DNA from: Sphingomonas colocasiae
Lineage (GTDB): Bacteria; Pseudomonadota; Alphaproteobacteria; Sphingomonadales; Sphingomonadaceae
Direction: 5' to 3'
Length of the DNA: 64,000 nucleotides
NCBI RefSeq assembly: GCF_019880585.1
Contig: NZ_JAINVV010000009.1
Location: 124,001 to 188,000, forward strand
The notes below the pieces were generated by a model. The model did not search any database. It had not been told where the DNA came from and was given only the letters and a program-made list of their open reading frames with translations. Below, one piece after another: positions 35,301 through 42,533 of this stretch; position 1 is the stretch's first letter, and the number at the start of each line of letters is the position of its first letter. Made by a program: the position numbers and the translations under genes.

Positions 35301-38300
35301 GCATCGACCTTGATCTGCGTCAGCGTGCCGACATTGCCGCCCGTGAAGGTCAGCGAGTTGTCGTCGAAATCAGCCAAACCGTCATTACCGACGTCACCGT
35401 TGGCGAGGATCGTGAACTGCTCGACATCGCTGAAGTTGGTCAGATTGACCTTCGCCGTCACCGCACCGTTGGTGTTGTCGAGAATGACCGAGTCCGTACC
35501 GGCGCCGCCGGCATAGGAGTCGAAATTGGTCAGCTCGCTGCCCGTGACGATCACCTGATCGTCGCCGTCACCGGTGATGTAGCTCTGGATGCCCTCGCCA
35601 CCATAGATGGTGTCGTTGCCGCTACCCGTCTTCACGACGTCGTTGTTTCCGGCGCCAACGCCTTCGACATAGACCGTCACGCCGACCGTGAAGGCCGAAG
35701 CATCGATCACGGTGCCGCTGGTGCTGTCGACCGAACGGATCGTGCGGATGCCGGCTTCCTGCGCTTCCGCCGCCAGGGTGCTGGTGTGGCCTTCGGCGAC
35801 GTAGAATTCCTCGATGCTGTTCACATTGGTGAAGTCCGCATCGACGATGTCACGCGTCGAATCCGAGGCATCGATCGTGTCGTTGCCGGCGCCGCCGGAG
35901 ATGCTGTCGCCGCTGGTCAGTTCGCTGTCGACTTCGATATAGTCGTCACCAGTACCCGTATCGACGCTGTCGTCACCGCCCAGACCGATATTGACATAGT
36001 CATTGCCGGCGCCAGTCGAGATCGTGTCACCGACCACGCCCGAGATCACCGCATCGTTGCCGGCGCCGCCGATGACGCTCATCGCGAAATCGGTGACCGG
36101 AGCGCTGCTGATGTACACGCCTTCGTCGCCGAGCAGCACGTTGCCGTCGATGGTCAGCGTGCCGTTCGCCGTCGGGGCGTTACCGTTGTGGAGCGTGATG
36201 TCGTAGGTATTCGCGTTCAGCGGATCCAGCTCCTCTTCGAGCAGCACGATCTTCTCGATCTCCGAGAAATTGCTGTTCGTGTCGAGGTAGGTATCGCCGT
36301 CGAGCACCAGCGTGTCCGAACCGTCGCCACCGATGATGGTGTCGTCGTTGGCGACATTGTTGTCGCCGGGCGCCTTGATCGTGTCGTCGCCCGAACCAGT
36401 GACGATGCTGTCGGTGCCGCCGCCGACACCATTGGTGTCGCCGGTATAGCCGCCGATATTGACGGTCAGGTTGGAGGTGAAGCCCGCGGCATTGACAGTG
36501 TCGTTGCCGACATAGTTCCAGTCGGTGTTGATGATCTGGATGCCGGCTTCCTGCGCCTCGTTGACGGTATCGGCATCGCCGCCGTCATTGAGGTTCAGGT
36601 TATGGCCCGCGCCCGTCTGGGTCAGCACTTCAAGGCTGGAGACGTGGGTGAAATGTTCAGCGCTGGCGACATCCTGGTCGATACGAAGTTCGTCCGTACC
36701 GTCACCGAAGGAGAAGTTGTCGCGGACGAAGTCTTCGCCATTCGCGTTGAATTCACCGGCGGCGACAGTGACAGTATCGTCACCTTCGCCGGCGATCACC
36801 GTGTCGAAGCCCGAGCCGGTGAAGATCGAGTCGTTACCCGCACCCGAGTCGACCAGATCGTCGCCGCTGCCGGCATTGATCGTGTCCGCACCCGCGCCGG
36901 TCACGACAACGTCGTTGCCGCTACCTGCGGCCACGCTGTTGTCGCCGTCGCCGGCGTTGATGTCGTCATTGCCAGCGCCCGAGCTGATCGTGTCGTTGCC
37001 GGCGCCCGCGCGGATCGTATCCGCACCGTTGCCCGAGGTGACCGAGTTCGCGCCCTCGCCCGCATCGACGAAATTGTCGCCGTTCGCGGCATTGACCGTA
37101 TCGTCACCGGTGCCGGTGCTGATCGAATCGTCGGCATTGCCCGCTTCGACGATGTCGATGCCCGAGCTGCCGATATAGGTGACGTCCTGGTTGGCGCCGT
37201 CATTGTCCGAGAAGTCGATATCGACCGTCGCCGTCGACGCCGAGGCATCGATGGTGCGCACCGTGGTGTTCAGCGCGTCGTCGATCTTCAGATTCTGCGT
37301 CGCCTTGATGTTCAGCGTCGTCAGGTTGGTGTCGAGCGTATCGAGCTCCGAAGCGCCCAGTTCGTTCGAGATATTGACGGTTTCGATACCGCTATTGCCG
37401 TTCGAAACGCTGCCGATCTTCAGATTGTCGGCGAAGCTCGTCTTGATGACGACGTCGACGACCGTGTCGCCGGCGACGACGCTGTCCTGATACTGAACGT
37501 TGACGTCAGGCGCGGTGTTGCCGGGAGCGCCGTTGGTGACGTTGTTCAGTTCGATATCGGCGCCGTTCGCATTGAGCGAGGTCGCCTGCAGGAAGGTGAT
37601 ATCGTCCGAGCTGTTCAGCGAAACCAGCGTTTCGACGCCCTTGGTGCCCGAGAGATCGATGAGGATCGCCTGATCGTCGTCGTTGGTGACTTCGATGCGC
37701 TGGACATTGACGGTGGTGAAGCCGCCATAGGTGTACGGACCTTCGAGGAAGCCGGTCAGCGCGGTGTCGGTCGACAGGCTGAGCGTGTTGTAGCCGGCGC
37801 CGCCATCCAGCTTGTCGCCCGCGTTGAGCGTGCGGTTGAAGCCGATATAGGTGTCGTCAGCAACGCCGCCCGGGGTCGTATCGACACCGGCAGTGAGAAC
37901 GATGTTGTTCTGGCTGTTGTTGTTGCCGTCCGGCGCGACCGCGACGGGCGCGTTGGTCACGACCTGCGAGCCGAGCACGACGTTGGTGCCGTTGTAGACG
38001 AGCGTACGGCTGTCGACCAGGTTGCCGGCCGAATTCTCGAACACGATGGTCACGCCGACGGTGCCGATCGGAATCACCACGGTGATGCCGTCCGAAGCGC
38101 TGGTCAGCACGGCGTTCGAGCCGCTGATCTGTACGGTGAAGTCGCTAGCGACGTCGGTCAGGCGGATCGTGTCGCCGCCGCGCGCGAAGTCGCCCTGAAA
38201 ATTGGCGATGGTGTTGTCATAGACCGTAACGGTTTCGGCACCAAGATTGGTGCCGAAGACGTCAACGGTGCCAAGAATGGCGCCTGCGGTCCCGCCGGAC

Positions 38301-38326
38301 TGCACTACAAGACGATTGTTAGCCAT
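29393..38326 (-). CDS. Giant calcium-binding RTX/beta-repeat surface protein (S-layer or adhesin-like)
   Basis: A 2977-residue acidic protein in which I see no cysteine. (1) Residues 1-124 form an N-terminal domain shared with the protein at 28611. (2) Between about 400 and 1250 there are GNDTI-type calcium-binding nonapeptides and three ~85-residue modules containing A-Q/D-EAGI (nt ~36540, ~35760, ~34930). (3) A dense RTX block lies around 1282-1395 (GSGNDTVNAGEGNNTI and similar). (4) From about 1578 to 2747 ten diverged copies of a ~130-residue module each carry a Q-H/Y-x-x-F-like motif after a 'VSMT' strand. (5) The C-terminus is hydrophobic (SSANFV). There is no Sec signal; export by the neighbouring type I system is expected. 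The RBS is GGGGA. It follows the VCBS protein gene by 52 bases. Confidence 0.88.
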   Translation of the reverse strand: MANNRLVVQSGGTAGAILGTVDVFGTNLGAETVTVYDNTIANFQGDFARGGDTIRLTDVASDFTVQISGSNAVLTSASDGITVVIPIGTVGVTIVFENSAGNLVDSRTLVYNGTNVVLGSQVVTNAPVAVAPDGNNNSQNNIVLTAGVDTTPGGVADDTYIGFNRTLNAGDKLDGGAGYNTLSLSTDTALTGFLEGPYTYGGFTTVNVQRIEVTNDDDQAILIDLSGTKGVETLVSLNSSDDITFLQATSLNANGADIELNNVTNGAPGNTAPDVNVQYQDSVVAGDTVVDVVIKTSFADNLKIGSVSNGNSGIETVNISNELGASELDTLDTNLTTLNIKATQNLKIDDALNTTVRTIDASASTATVDIDFSDNDGANQDVTYIGSSGIDIVEAGNADDSISTGTGDDTVNAANGDNFVDAGEGANSVTSGNGADTIRAGAGNDTISSGAGNDDINAGDGDNSVAAGSGNDVVVTGAGADTINAGSGDDLVDSGAGNDSIFTGSGFDTVIAGEGDDTVTVAAGEFNANGEDFVRDNFSFGDGTDELRIDQDVASAEHFTHVSSLEVLTQTGAGHNLNLNDGGDADTVNEAQEAGIQIINTDWNYVGNDTVNAAGFTSNLTVNIGGYTGDTNGVGGGTDSIVTGSGDDTIKAPGDNNVANDDTIIGGDGSDTLVLDGDTYLDTNSNFSEIEKIVLLEEELDPLNANTYDITLHNGNAPTANGTLTIDGNVLLGDEGVYISSAPVTDFAMSVIGGAGNDAVISGVVGDTISTGAGNDYVNIGLGGDDSVDTGTGDDYIEVDSELTSGDSISGGAGNDTIDASDSTRDIVDADFTNVNSIEEFYVAEGHTSTLAAEAQEAGIRTIRSVDSTSGTVIDASAFTVGVTVYVEGVGAGNNDVVKTGSGNDTIYGGEGIQSYITGDGDDQVIVTGSELTNFDSYAGGAGTDSVILDNTNGAVTAKVNLTNFSDVEQFTILANGDVGNDGLADFDDNSLTFTGGNVGTLTQIKVDASALTDQNDSFTMTLAAGQTDADFQFNVYGSSTETNVVKRNVGTNNNINFHGGTGVDSLFIDGSDLGSTVTMDGGAGLDRIVQTQGFFKTALTDDAFVNISNVEILTGEDAGDLNATLGFEADQAGIVRIDDTAGNDKVTFDAAFNNATTVNLTGGNDTINALASAAVLTINALDSDLTAGDQITGGTTVNDVLNVSAGNGTADLTNVTKVETIKVIDTGLASTTLIIDTKASDLSPGATSQTIDASDLDAPAESLILQGASAEANLNVIGGGGPDQITTGSGNDTVNAGEGNNTIVTGLGNDSVTAGSGDDSIVTGSGNDVVNAGNGNNTVFAGTGNDNVTTGSGNDIVDGGDGTDTISTGAGNDQIYGGLGADVIDTGAGNDQILYRARMESSTSTARDTVTGFTSGSDVIDIRYVTEAIAKYGEGAEIRFVGNLATFGQAQGAITAGDGKLDIVYQQDENALWVDLNDDGVLNGNDIQIVMQGVSTLQAKDVLDTAATGAVVGATLVPSGTSVTGTFLDDRFLLLGVGPWTVDGGLGNDTVVIKNQDISGSSISNVEVAEIDGSATMTYLQHNTFLNLTDGATNPQTITLVGTIYAIQGDASIENYILTGTKNAANVVSGDDFTLGASGQNVQTGVNDDIIRTGAVDIVTGKLDGGAGYDQLVLDHDDDISGANLWDIEETLITESSVKMNAAQHGTDGTNGNAGNIVDRGDAFPDSTDTITITTSTTASVAASATNQKAFNGINGITGLADIENYVLSDLDDKFTLGIGSQNVNTGLGNNEILTGAISNVSGTLGGAGNDTLTVDAGDNLGGINDGFAIYGDGNGDFITGAANTSAVETLKLTGGVVSMTVGQHEGFASIIDTGLTTDVISLSSGGTVNAEVVVDGYIANGNANTKFIVNSGNGSVDLTANDVSGVYEDEVVVNGFAVDGDWSFGGGNDTLTATGTTDISGVNGGAATTLATLNLTGDITATEAQHDDFAAINGNLVNTFTLTDAGANGADSAVLGNASIETYVLNDAFTFTLGAAAQNVTGDADNAQTVIVNGLAVTGTLNGGTGAGDPDTLILNTGTDITNATSITNFENVTVNGSVTMKYGQYNALQPTGGAGTDTINFVGPVVAVTARNAIENYVLANIAGNDFSFANLADQTVSVTTSGSNNDVVRTGDRVDFTGVTLDLAGNTGFVGDKLVVTTDNTDLSGINGGNETTAETLELGAGFTVSMTVDQHEGFTAPFIATGNETVVITDAGLINAEESIENYDLSAAANTIVVNELNGAVNIKDTSGTGDNDRVVINTNVVATGTWDLQNLNDVLEVNGTSTKISGVNGGLATTAEELELTGAINNLTLTQVQHEAFATTTATAGVDTLIIINAGTVTAFADVENYNLSNASNTLIVNAATPDVNVLAIGGSSDTINVGGNKVGGNWNLGAIADTVVAANGADISGVNGGAATTAEFIQIANNASVTMSVAQHEAFASDTLVGFQATGTNTITLSNDGTINGRNQVEAYVLNGDGVGGSTVNINNFLVFTDSNFNVSVTGAGGADKIAINNSAFGMNVGGTWALDGLDDTLYIDGNGGTGDVDITGVNGGDVTTAETLTLADNGDDVIMTSKQHNGFTTVNSPATGANNDGGRNTFTVVNTEVGANTVVGFAGIDAYVLNRTSTGSFDFAIGENGQDVTGTAGDDTIRSTASADNLNGSVIDGGLGNDTLVLDDGDTTVGATLTSLELLSVSGSVTMTGAQYDSFLVGNVKGMGTTDEVTLTTNGNFEATTQAVVADNIEHYILNGATASTITFAGSDATRAVQSVDLAVANGNTIIINDTNGANGGVDASVGIETFWSTAGTPDVLNITVGATHFTGANYTEIASGTDTAFAGAAGAVITITGLADVDLSDLSANGEVETAIGNAIGAITNAGTYLFVLENVDGSGQSGIYAVQVGAGALANLDSTNFDVQSIAIVDHFGTATWSSANFV

Positions 38327-38378
38327 GATGTAATCCCCGCTTTAATCTTTGAAATAGGTTGAACAGGCGCGTGAAGCG

Positions 38379-41366
38379 TCAGGCGTAAGAGAAGAAATCG
38401 AAGCCGACATAAGCCTCCACTGTCTGCTCTTTGACGTCGAAGATACCCGGATTGCTGTCGAAGAAGCCTTCCAGCGTGATCCGGTTAACAACACCCGTCG
38501 TGAGATTGATGATCAGATCGTGACCATTCTGGGCGACCGTGAAATTATAGTCGCCGGGATTGGCATTGCTGACCACGATCTTGTCGTCGCTGCTGAAGTT
38601 GGCGATGATGACGTCGTTCCCGACATTGGCATTTTCCGTGTAGGTCACTGCCACGCCCTGCGCATCGAACGCGAGAACCGGATTCGGCCCCGTCGAGGAT
38701 GCCGGCGTGTTGGGATCATTGTCATTGTCGAGGTCGGCGGAGCGGGTTTCGCTCGGGACCGCGCTGCTGCGCAGATAATCCACGCCGGTGGTGCCCAGCG
38801 CCGCATTGATCGCCGCCTCGGCAGCGTCCGGATTGTTCGCCAGCAGGCCGGGATCGACAACATCGAAAATGCCGTCGATCACGATCCGGCTCACCACGCC
38901 GCCATTGGCCTGGGTGATGACCAGATCGCCATTGGTGTTGGTGAAGTTGTAGTTGCCGAGCAGCGTCGAGAAGAGAATGTAATCGTTGGTGCCGAAGTTC
39001 TGGATCACCACCTCATTCGCCGTATTGCCGCTTTCGTTGAACTGGTAGTTCACGTCGAGCACGTCGGCCGGGCTGTTGCCGCTGGCGTCGATCGTCACCG
39101 GGTTCTGCGCATCACCGACATCGATCGAGAGCTGATCGACCAGATCGTTGACGCTCAGCGCCACATCCTGGCTGACACTCGCGATACCGTCCGAAACGGT
39201 GACCGTGAAATCATAGCTCTGCTTGGCTTCGTAATTGGGCGAAGCGATGATGGTCACCGCGCCAGTCGCCGAATTGATCGCCAGCAGGCCGGCATCGGCA
39301 CCGGAGATGCTGTAGCTGAGCACGCTGCCCTGATCCACGTCGGTTGCGGTTGCCGTATAGATCGTCGATCCTGCGGCGATATTCTCGTTGAAGCTGCCCG
39401 TCGTCGCGGAAGTCAGGACCGGCGCATCGTTCTTGCCATTGACGGTGATGCTTGCGGTTCCCGTATCCGAGCCGCCATGCCCGTCCGACACCGTATAGTT
39501 GAACGTCACCACCCGGGTGGAACCGGCAGCGATCGAGTCATAGGACGGATGATCGGCATTGAAGTTGAACGTGCCGTTCGGATTGAACGTCAGCCCATCA
39601 ACACTTCCGACAAGCGCAAACGTCAGCGTGTCGCCAGCATCGACATCCGTGTCGTTGAGGGCGACATTGCCGCTGAGCGCCGCATCTTCGTCAACGCTGA
39701 AGCTGTCATCGACGGCAACCGGCGCATCATTCACACCTGTGACCGTGATCGTCAGCGTCGACGTGGAGGTGCCGCCCTTGCCGTCGGAAACGGTGTAGTT
39801 GGCGACAACCGCCTGCGTCGCGCCGGCGCCCAGGCTGTCATAGCTGGCCGGATCGAAGCTGTAGCTGCCATTGGCATTCAGCGTCAGCCCGGTGACGGGC
39901 GCATTGAGCGTGTAGGTCAGCGTATCGCCGGCATCGACATCCGTCGCCGCCAGCTGCCCCGTGACGACCGCACCATCTTCGGTCGCAGCCGCAGTCGCGG
40001 CCACAGCGACGGGCGCATCGTTCACACCGGTGACCGTGATCGTCAGCGTCGAATTGTGCGTCGCACCCTTGTCGTCGGTGACGGTGTAGGTCGCAACGAC
40101 ATCCTGCGTCACGCCGGCGCCGATGCTGTCATAGCTGGCCGGATCGAAGCTGTAGCTGCCGTTGGAGTTGATCGTCAGGCCGGCAGGCGCCGTACCCGAG
40201 ATCGCATAGGTGAGCGTGGCGCCCGCATCGGCATCCGTCGCAACGAGCTGACCGGTGACGACCGCACCATCCTCGGTGGCGGTGTTCGTCGCAGCCGTCG
40301 CAACCGGCGCGTCATTGACGCCGGTGACCGTGATCGTCAGCGTCGACGTGGCGGTGCCGCCCTTGCCGTCCGAGACCGTGTAGTTCGCAACGACATCCTG
40401 CTTCACACCAGCAGCCAGGCTGTCATAGCTGGCCGGATCGAAGCTGTAGCTGCCATCGGCATTGAGGGTCAGACCAGCAGGCACGGTGCCCGTGAGCGCA
40501 TAAGTGAGCGTATCGCCGTCAACATCGGTTGCCGCCAGCTTGCCCGTCACGACCGGACCATCCTCGGTCGCGGTGTTCGTCGCCGCCACGCCGACCGGCG
40601 CGTCATTGACGGGCGTGATCGTCACGGTGACGGTCTGCGTCGCAGTGCCACCCTTGCCGTCCGAAACCGTGACGGTGAAGGTGTCCGTGCCGTTGGCATT
40701 GGCGTTCGGCGTGTAGGTGAGCACGTTGCCGGCCACCGTCACCGCACCCTTGGTGGGCGCACTCGCCGTGTAGGTCAGCGTGTCGCCGTCCGCGTCGGTA
40801 CCGGCAACGGTGATCGTCGCCTTGGTATCTTCGTTGGTGGTGACCGCCTGGGTCGCATTGACGGTCGGCGCGGTGTTCTTCTTGCCACCACCGCCGCCAC
40901 CGGCCGCGAGCGCGGCACCGCCGCCGAGCAGAACGACACCGCCGATGATCAGCGGGGTCGAATCACCACCATCGCTATCCGAATCATCCGACGCCGCAGC
41001 GCCGCCGGCATCCTGGCCAGCCTCGGGCGAAAGCGCACCGACCGCGGCACTCGCCGACGCGTCGACCATGGCGAGATGCTCGCCCTTGCCCTCAGCCTCC
41101 TCGGAGGCCTTATTAATAAGCTTGCCGTCTTCGTCGCGCTCTTCTTTCTTGACGGCGTCGACATGGGCATTGGCCTTCACCGGCGCAGGCGCAGCGACGC
41201 CAGCACCAGGCTTGCCGTTCAGCGCAGCCTTGACGGGAGCAGCAACAGCCGCCTTGGCCGCCGCATCGACAGCCCCTTGCCCATCAACCGCTGCACGACC
41301 TTCCTTGAGACTGAAACCCTGGGCATTCGCCTTATTCGTAGCATTTTCAGACGCAAGCTTGGTCAT
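38379..41366 (-). CDS. VCBS/cadherin-like repeat protein with N-terminal hydrophobic segment (BapA/LapA-like adhesin)
   Basis: A 995-residue protein without visible cysteine. Residues 1-135 are Ala/Lys/Asp-rich and disordered. Residues 137-156 are hydrophobic (TPLIIGGVVLLGGGAALAAG) and followed by a glycine run, as in the retention region of large biofilm adhesins. From 165 to about 760 there are six Ig/VCBS/cadherin-like repeats of ~95 residues, each ending V-x-x-VND-type linkers; repeats 2-4 are close to each other (NGSYSFDPASYDS in each). The C-terminal part has two ~100-residue modules with IANFSSDDKI/IQNFGTNDYI and ends EAYVGFDFFSYA, fitting a type I secretion signal. The start has a GGGG RBS. 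It is the first gene of the leftward unit with the giant protein. Confidence 0.87.
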   Translation of the reverse strand: MTKLASENATNKANAQGFSLKEGRAAVDGQGAVDAAAKAAVAAPVKAALNGKPGAGVAAPAPVKANAHVDAVKKEERDEDGKLINKASEEAEGKGEHLAMVDASASAAVGALSPEAGQDAGGAAASDDSDSDGGDSTPLIIGGVVLLGGGAALAAGGGGGGKKNTAPTVNATQAVTTNEDTKATITVAGTDADGDTLTYTASAPTKGAVTVAGNVLTYTPNANANGTDTFTVTVSDGKGGTATQTVTVTITPVNDAPVGVAATNTATEDGPVVTGKLAATDVDGDTLTYALTGTVPAGLTLNADGSYSFDPASYDSLAAGVKQDVVANYTVSDGKGGTATSTLTITVTGVNDAPVATAATNTATEDGAVVTGQLVATDADAGATLTYAISGTAPAGLTINSNGSYSFDPASYDSIGAGVTQDVVATYTVTDDKGATHNSTLTITVTGVNDAPVAVAATAAATEDGAVVTGQLAATDVDAGDTLTYTLNAPVTGLTLNANGSYSFDPASYDSLGAGATQAVVANYTVSDGKGGTSTSTLTITVTGVNDAPVAVDDSFSVDEDAALSGNVALNDTDVDAGDTLTFALVGSVDGLTFNPNGTFNFNADHPSYDSIAAGSTRVVTFNYTVSDGHGGSDTGTASITVNGKNDAPVLTSATTGSFNENIAAGSTIYTATATDVDQGSVLSYSISGADAGLLAINSATGAVTIIASPNYEAKQSYDFTVTVSDGIASVSQDVALSVNDLVDQLSIDVGDAQNPVTIDASGNSPADVLDVNYQFNESGNTANEVVIQNFGTNDYILFSTLLGNYNFTNTNGDLVITQANGGVVSRIVIDGIFDVVDPGLLANNPDAAEAAINAALGTTGVDYLRSSAVPSETRSADLDNDNDPNTPASSTGPNPVLAFDAQGVAVTYTENANVGNDVIIANFSSDDKIVVSNANPGDYNFTVAQNGHDLIINLTTGVVNRITLEGFFDSNPGIFDVKEQTVEAYVGFDFFSYA

Positions 41367-41960
41367 ACAGAACCCCTTTAAATAGCAACAGGTCGCCTAA
41401 GTCGGCCGCCCCACGGATCGCACAGCCCAACGCCACGCTAAACGCAGGTCGCATAAGCGCAAAGTCGTGATCGTTTGGTAGATGCGCCGCGCACGCAAAG
41501 AAAGCAGTTAATGGTATCCATTGTATATATATCGATCTGTGCAGAACATATATGCGTTAACTGTTCTCACCCCCGCCCATTGATGCGATAAACCACGGGT
41601 TGGGGCGGCTTTTGCCCGGCCTCGGCGATAGGGGCCAAGGTGCCGGGATCGGCAAGATCGAGACATGATCGGCAGGGCGCGTGCCGGGCGGCGACCCGGC
41701 TGCGCACGACGGAACGAGACGAGGTACCAAGAAACGGCACAGTAAATCGGAATATAGGCGAAGGTACTCGATCCGTTATACGCGCGCTTCGCTACCGGAT
41801 GTTTGCGCCGGACTGATATTCATCGATGGACGATATGAATTCGCGGCGACCAACTTGCCGATACTTTGCGACAGTGCGCGTATTGGTGGTCGAGCGGCGG
41901 GATGTAACGGATGGCCGGTTGGGCGAGGGACGCCGCCGGCGAGTGTTTTGGGGATCGGCT
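41367..41960. other. Long regulatory intergenic region of the surface-protein locus
   Basis: Nearly 600 bases separate the VCBS gene from the first regulator gene. The centre (41500-41570) is AT-rich compared with the rest of the window and carries a long inverted repeat. The open frame from 41826 into the regulator has an arginine-rich translation without family features and is probably not coding up to 41960. No RNA gene is evident. Confidence 0.5.
41505..41563. promoter_or_regulatory. Inverted repeat in the divergent promoter region
   Basis: CAGTTAA at 41505-41511 and TTAACTG at 41557-41563 are perfect complements around a 45-base AT-rich segment containing tgtatatatatcg and catatatgcg. 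The symmetry and base composition suggest promoters and operator sites for the VCBS-giant operon and the divergent regulator gene. Confidence 0.45.
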
Positions 41961-42290
41961 TTGCAGAACAATATGCACATCCAGGTGGAGAAGATTCTCG
42001 AGATCAACCGCCGATTTTCCGAGCAGGTGGGCATCGAGGCGTTGAGGCCCGAGGCGAAAATCCTCTTCACGCTCAAGACAAAGGGCAGCCTGAGCGTCAA
42101 GGAAGCGATGATTCTCTCCGGCCTGTCCTATCGCGGATTCTACATCGTGCTGGCCCGGCTGGCCAATAGCGGCTGGATCACGATGGAGGCTGACCTGAAG
42201 GATCGCCGAGTGAAGCGGATCCTGCTCGCCGACCAGAGCTTTGGGGACTATCCCCTGCGCGTCAACGTGCTTCCGCCTGCGGCCGGCTGA
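41961..42290 (+). CDS. Winged-helix (MarR-like) regulator, paralogue 1
   Basis: About 109 residues if read from the TTG at 41961, which has GGGG 7 bases upstream; an ATG at 41973 is also possible, and the frame is open to 41826. The body is one winged-helix domain: VEKILEINRRFSEQVG, PEAKILFTLKTKGSLSVKEAMILSGLSYRGFY (helix-turn-helix), VLARLANSGWITMEADLKDRRVKRI (wing). The block KGSLSVKEAM.(x).SGLSYRGFY.V is shared almost exactly with the protein encoded at 42534. The order fits MarR-like regulators acting on a promoter, here probably the adjacent surface-protein operon. Confidence 0.72.
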   Translation: MQNNMHIQVEKILEINRRFSEQVGIEALRPEAKILFTLKTKGSLSVKEAMILSGLSYRGFYIVLARLANSGWITMEADLKDRRVKRILLADQSFGDYPLRVNVLPPAAG

Positions 42291-42533
42291 CGCCACTCCT
42301 GCGCGCGACGATCGTTGCGCGGTCAATCCGAATCACGTTGAATTCCCGGCCTTTTCCGAATCACCCCGGCGCGGCCCCGGGGTGATCGACCGGGTATGGT
42401 TGCCGCCCGGTCAACCGCTCGGATCCCGGAACCAAGCCGTTTTGGGGCATTCGCCAGCCAGAGAAATCACGCCTTGCCAAGACTTCGCCCGGAGGATATT
42501 TTTACTAAATATATATAACCCGTGGGGGGTGTT

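Noticed and set aside
29432-38362. An 8.9-kb open frame of 2976 codons on the plus strand opposite the giant gene
   Set aside because: It is in exact codon register with the sense gene and exists because that gene avoids TTA, CTA and TCA codons. Its translation is rich in Arg, Asp, Val and Ile without recognisable domains, and the sense frame has clear RTX repeats, an RBS and a terminator.
38520-41381. A 953-codon open frame opposite the VCBS protein gene
   Set aside because: Same antisense register effect. The sense frame has obvious VCBS repeats and a ribosome site.
41826-41960. N-terminal extension of the first winged-helix regulator
   Set aside because: The translation is arginine-rich, has no counterpart in the paralogue, and the ATG at 41826 lacks a ribosome site. 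A start near 41961 fits the domain boundary.
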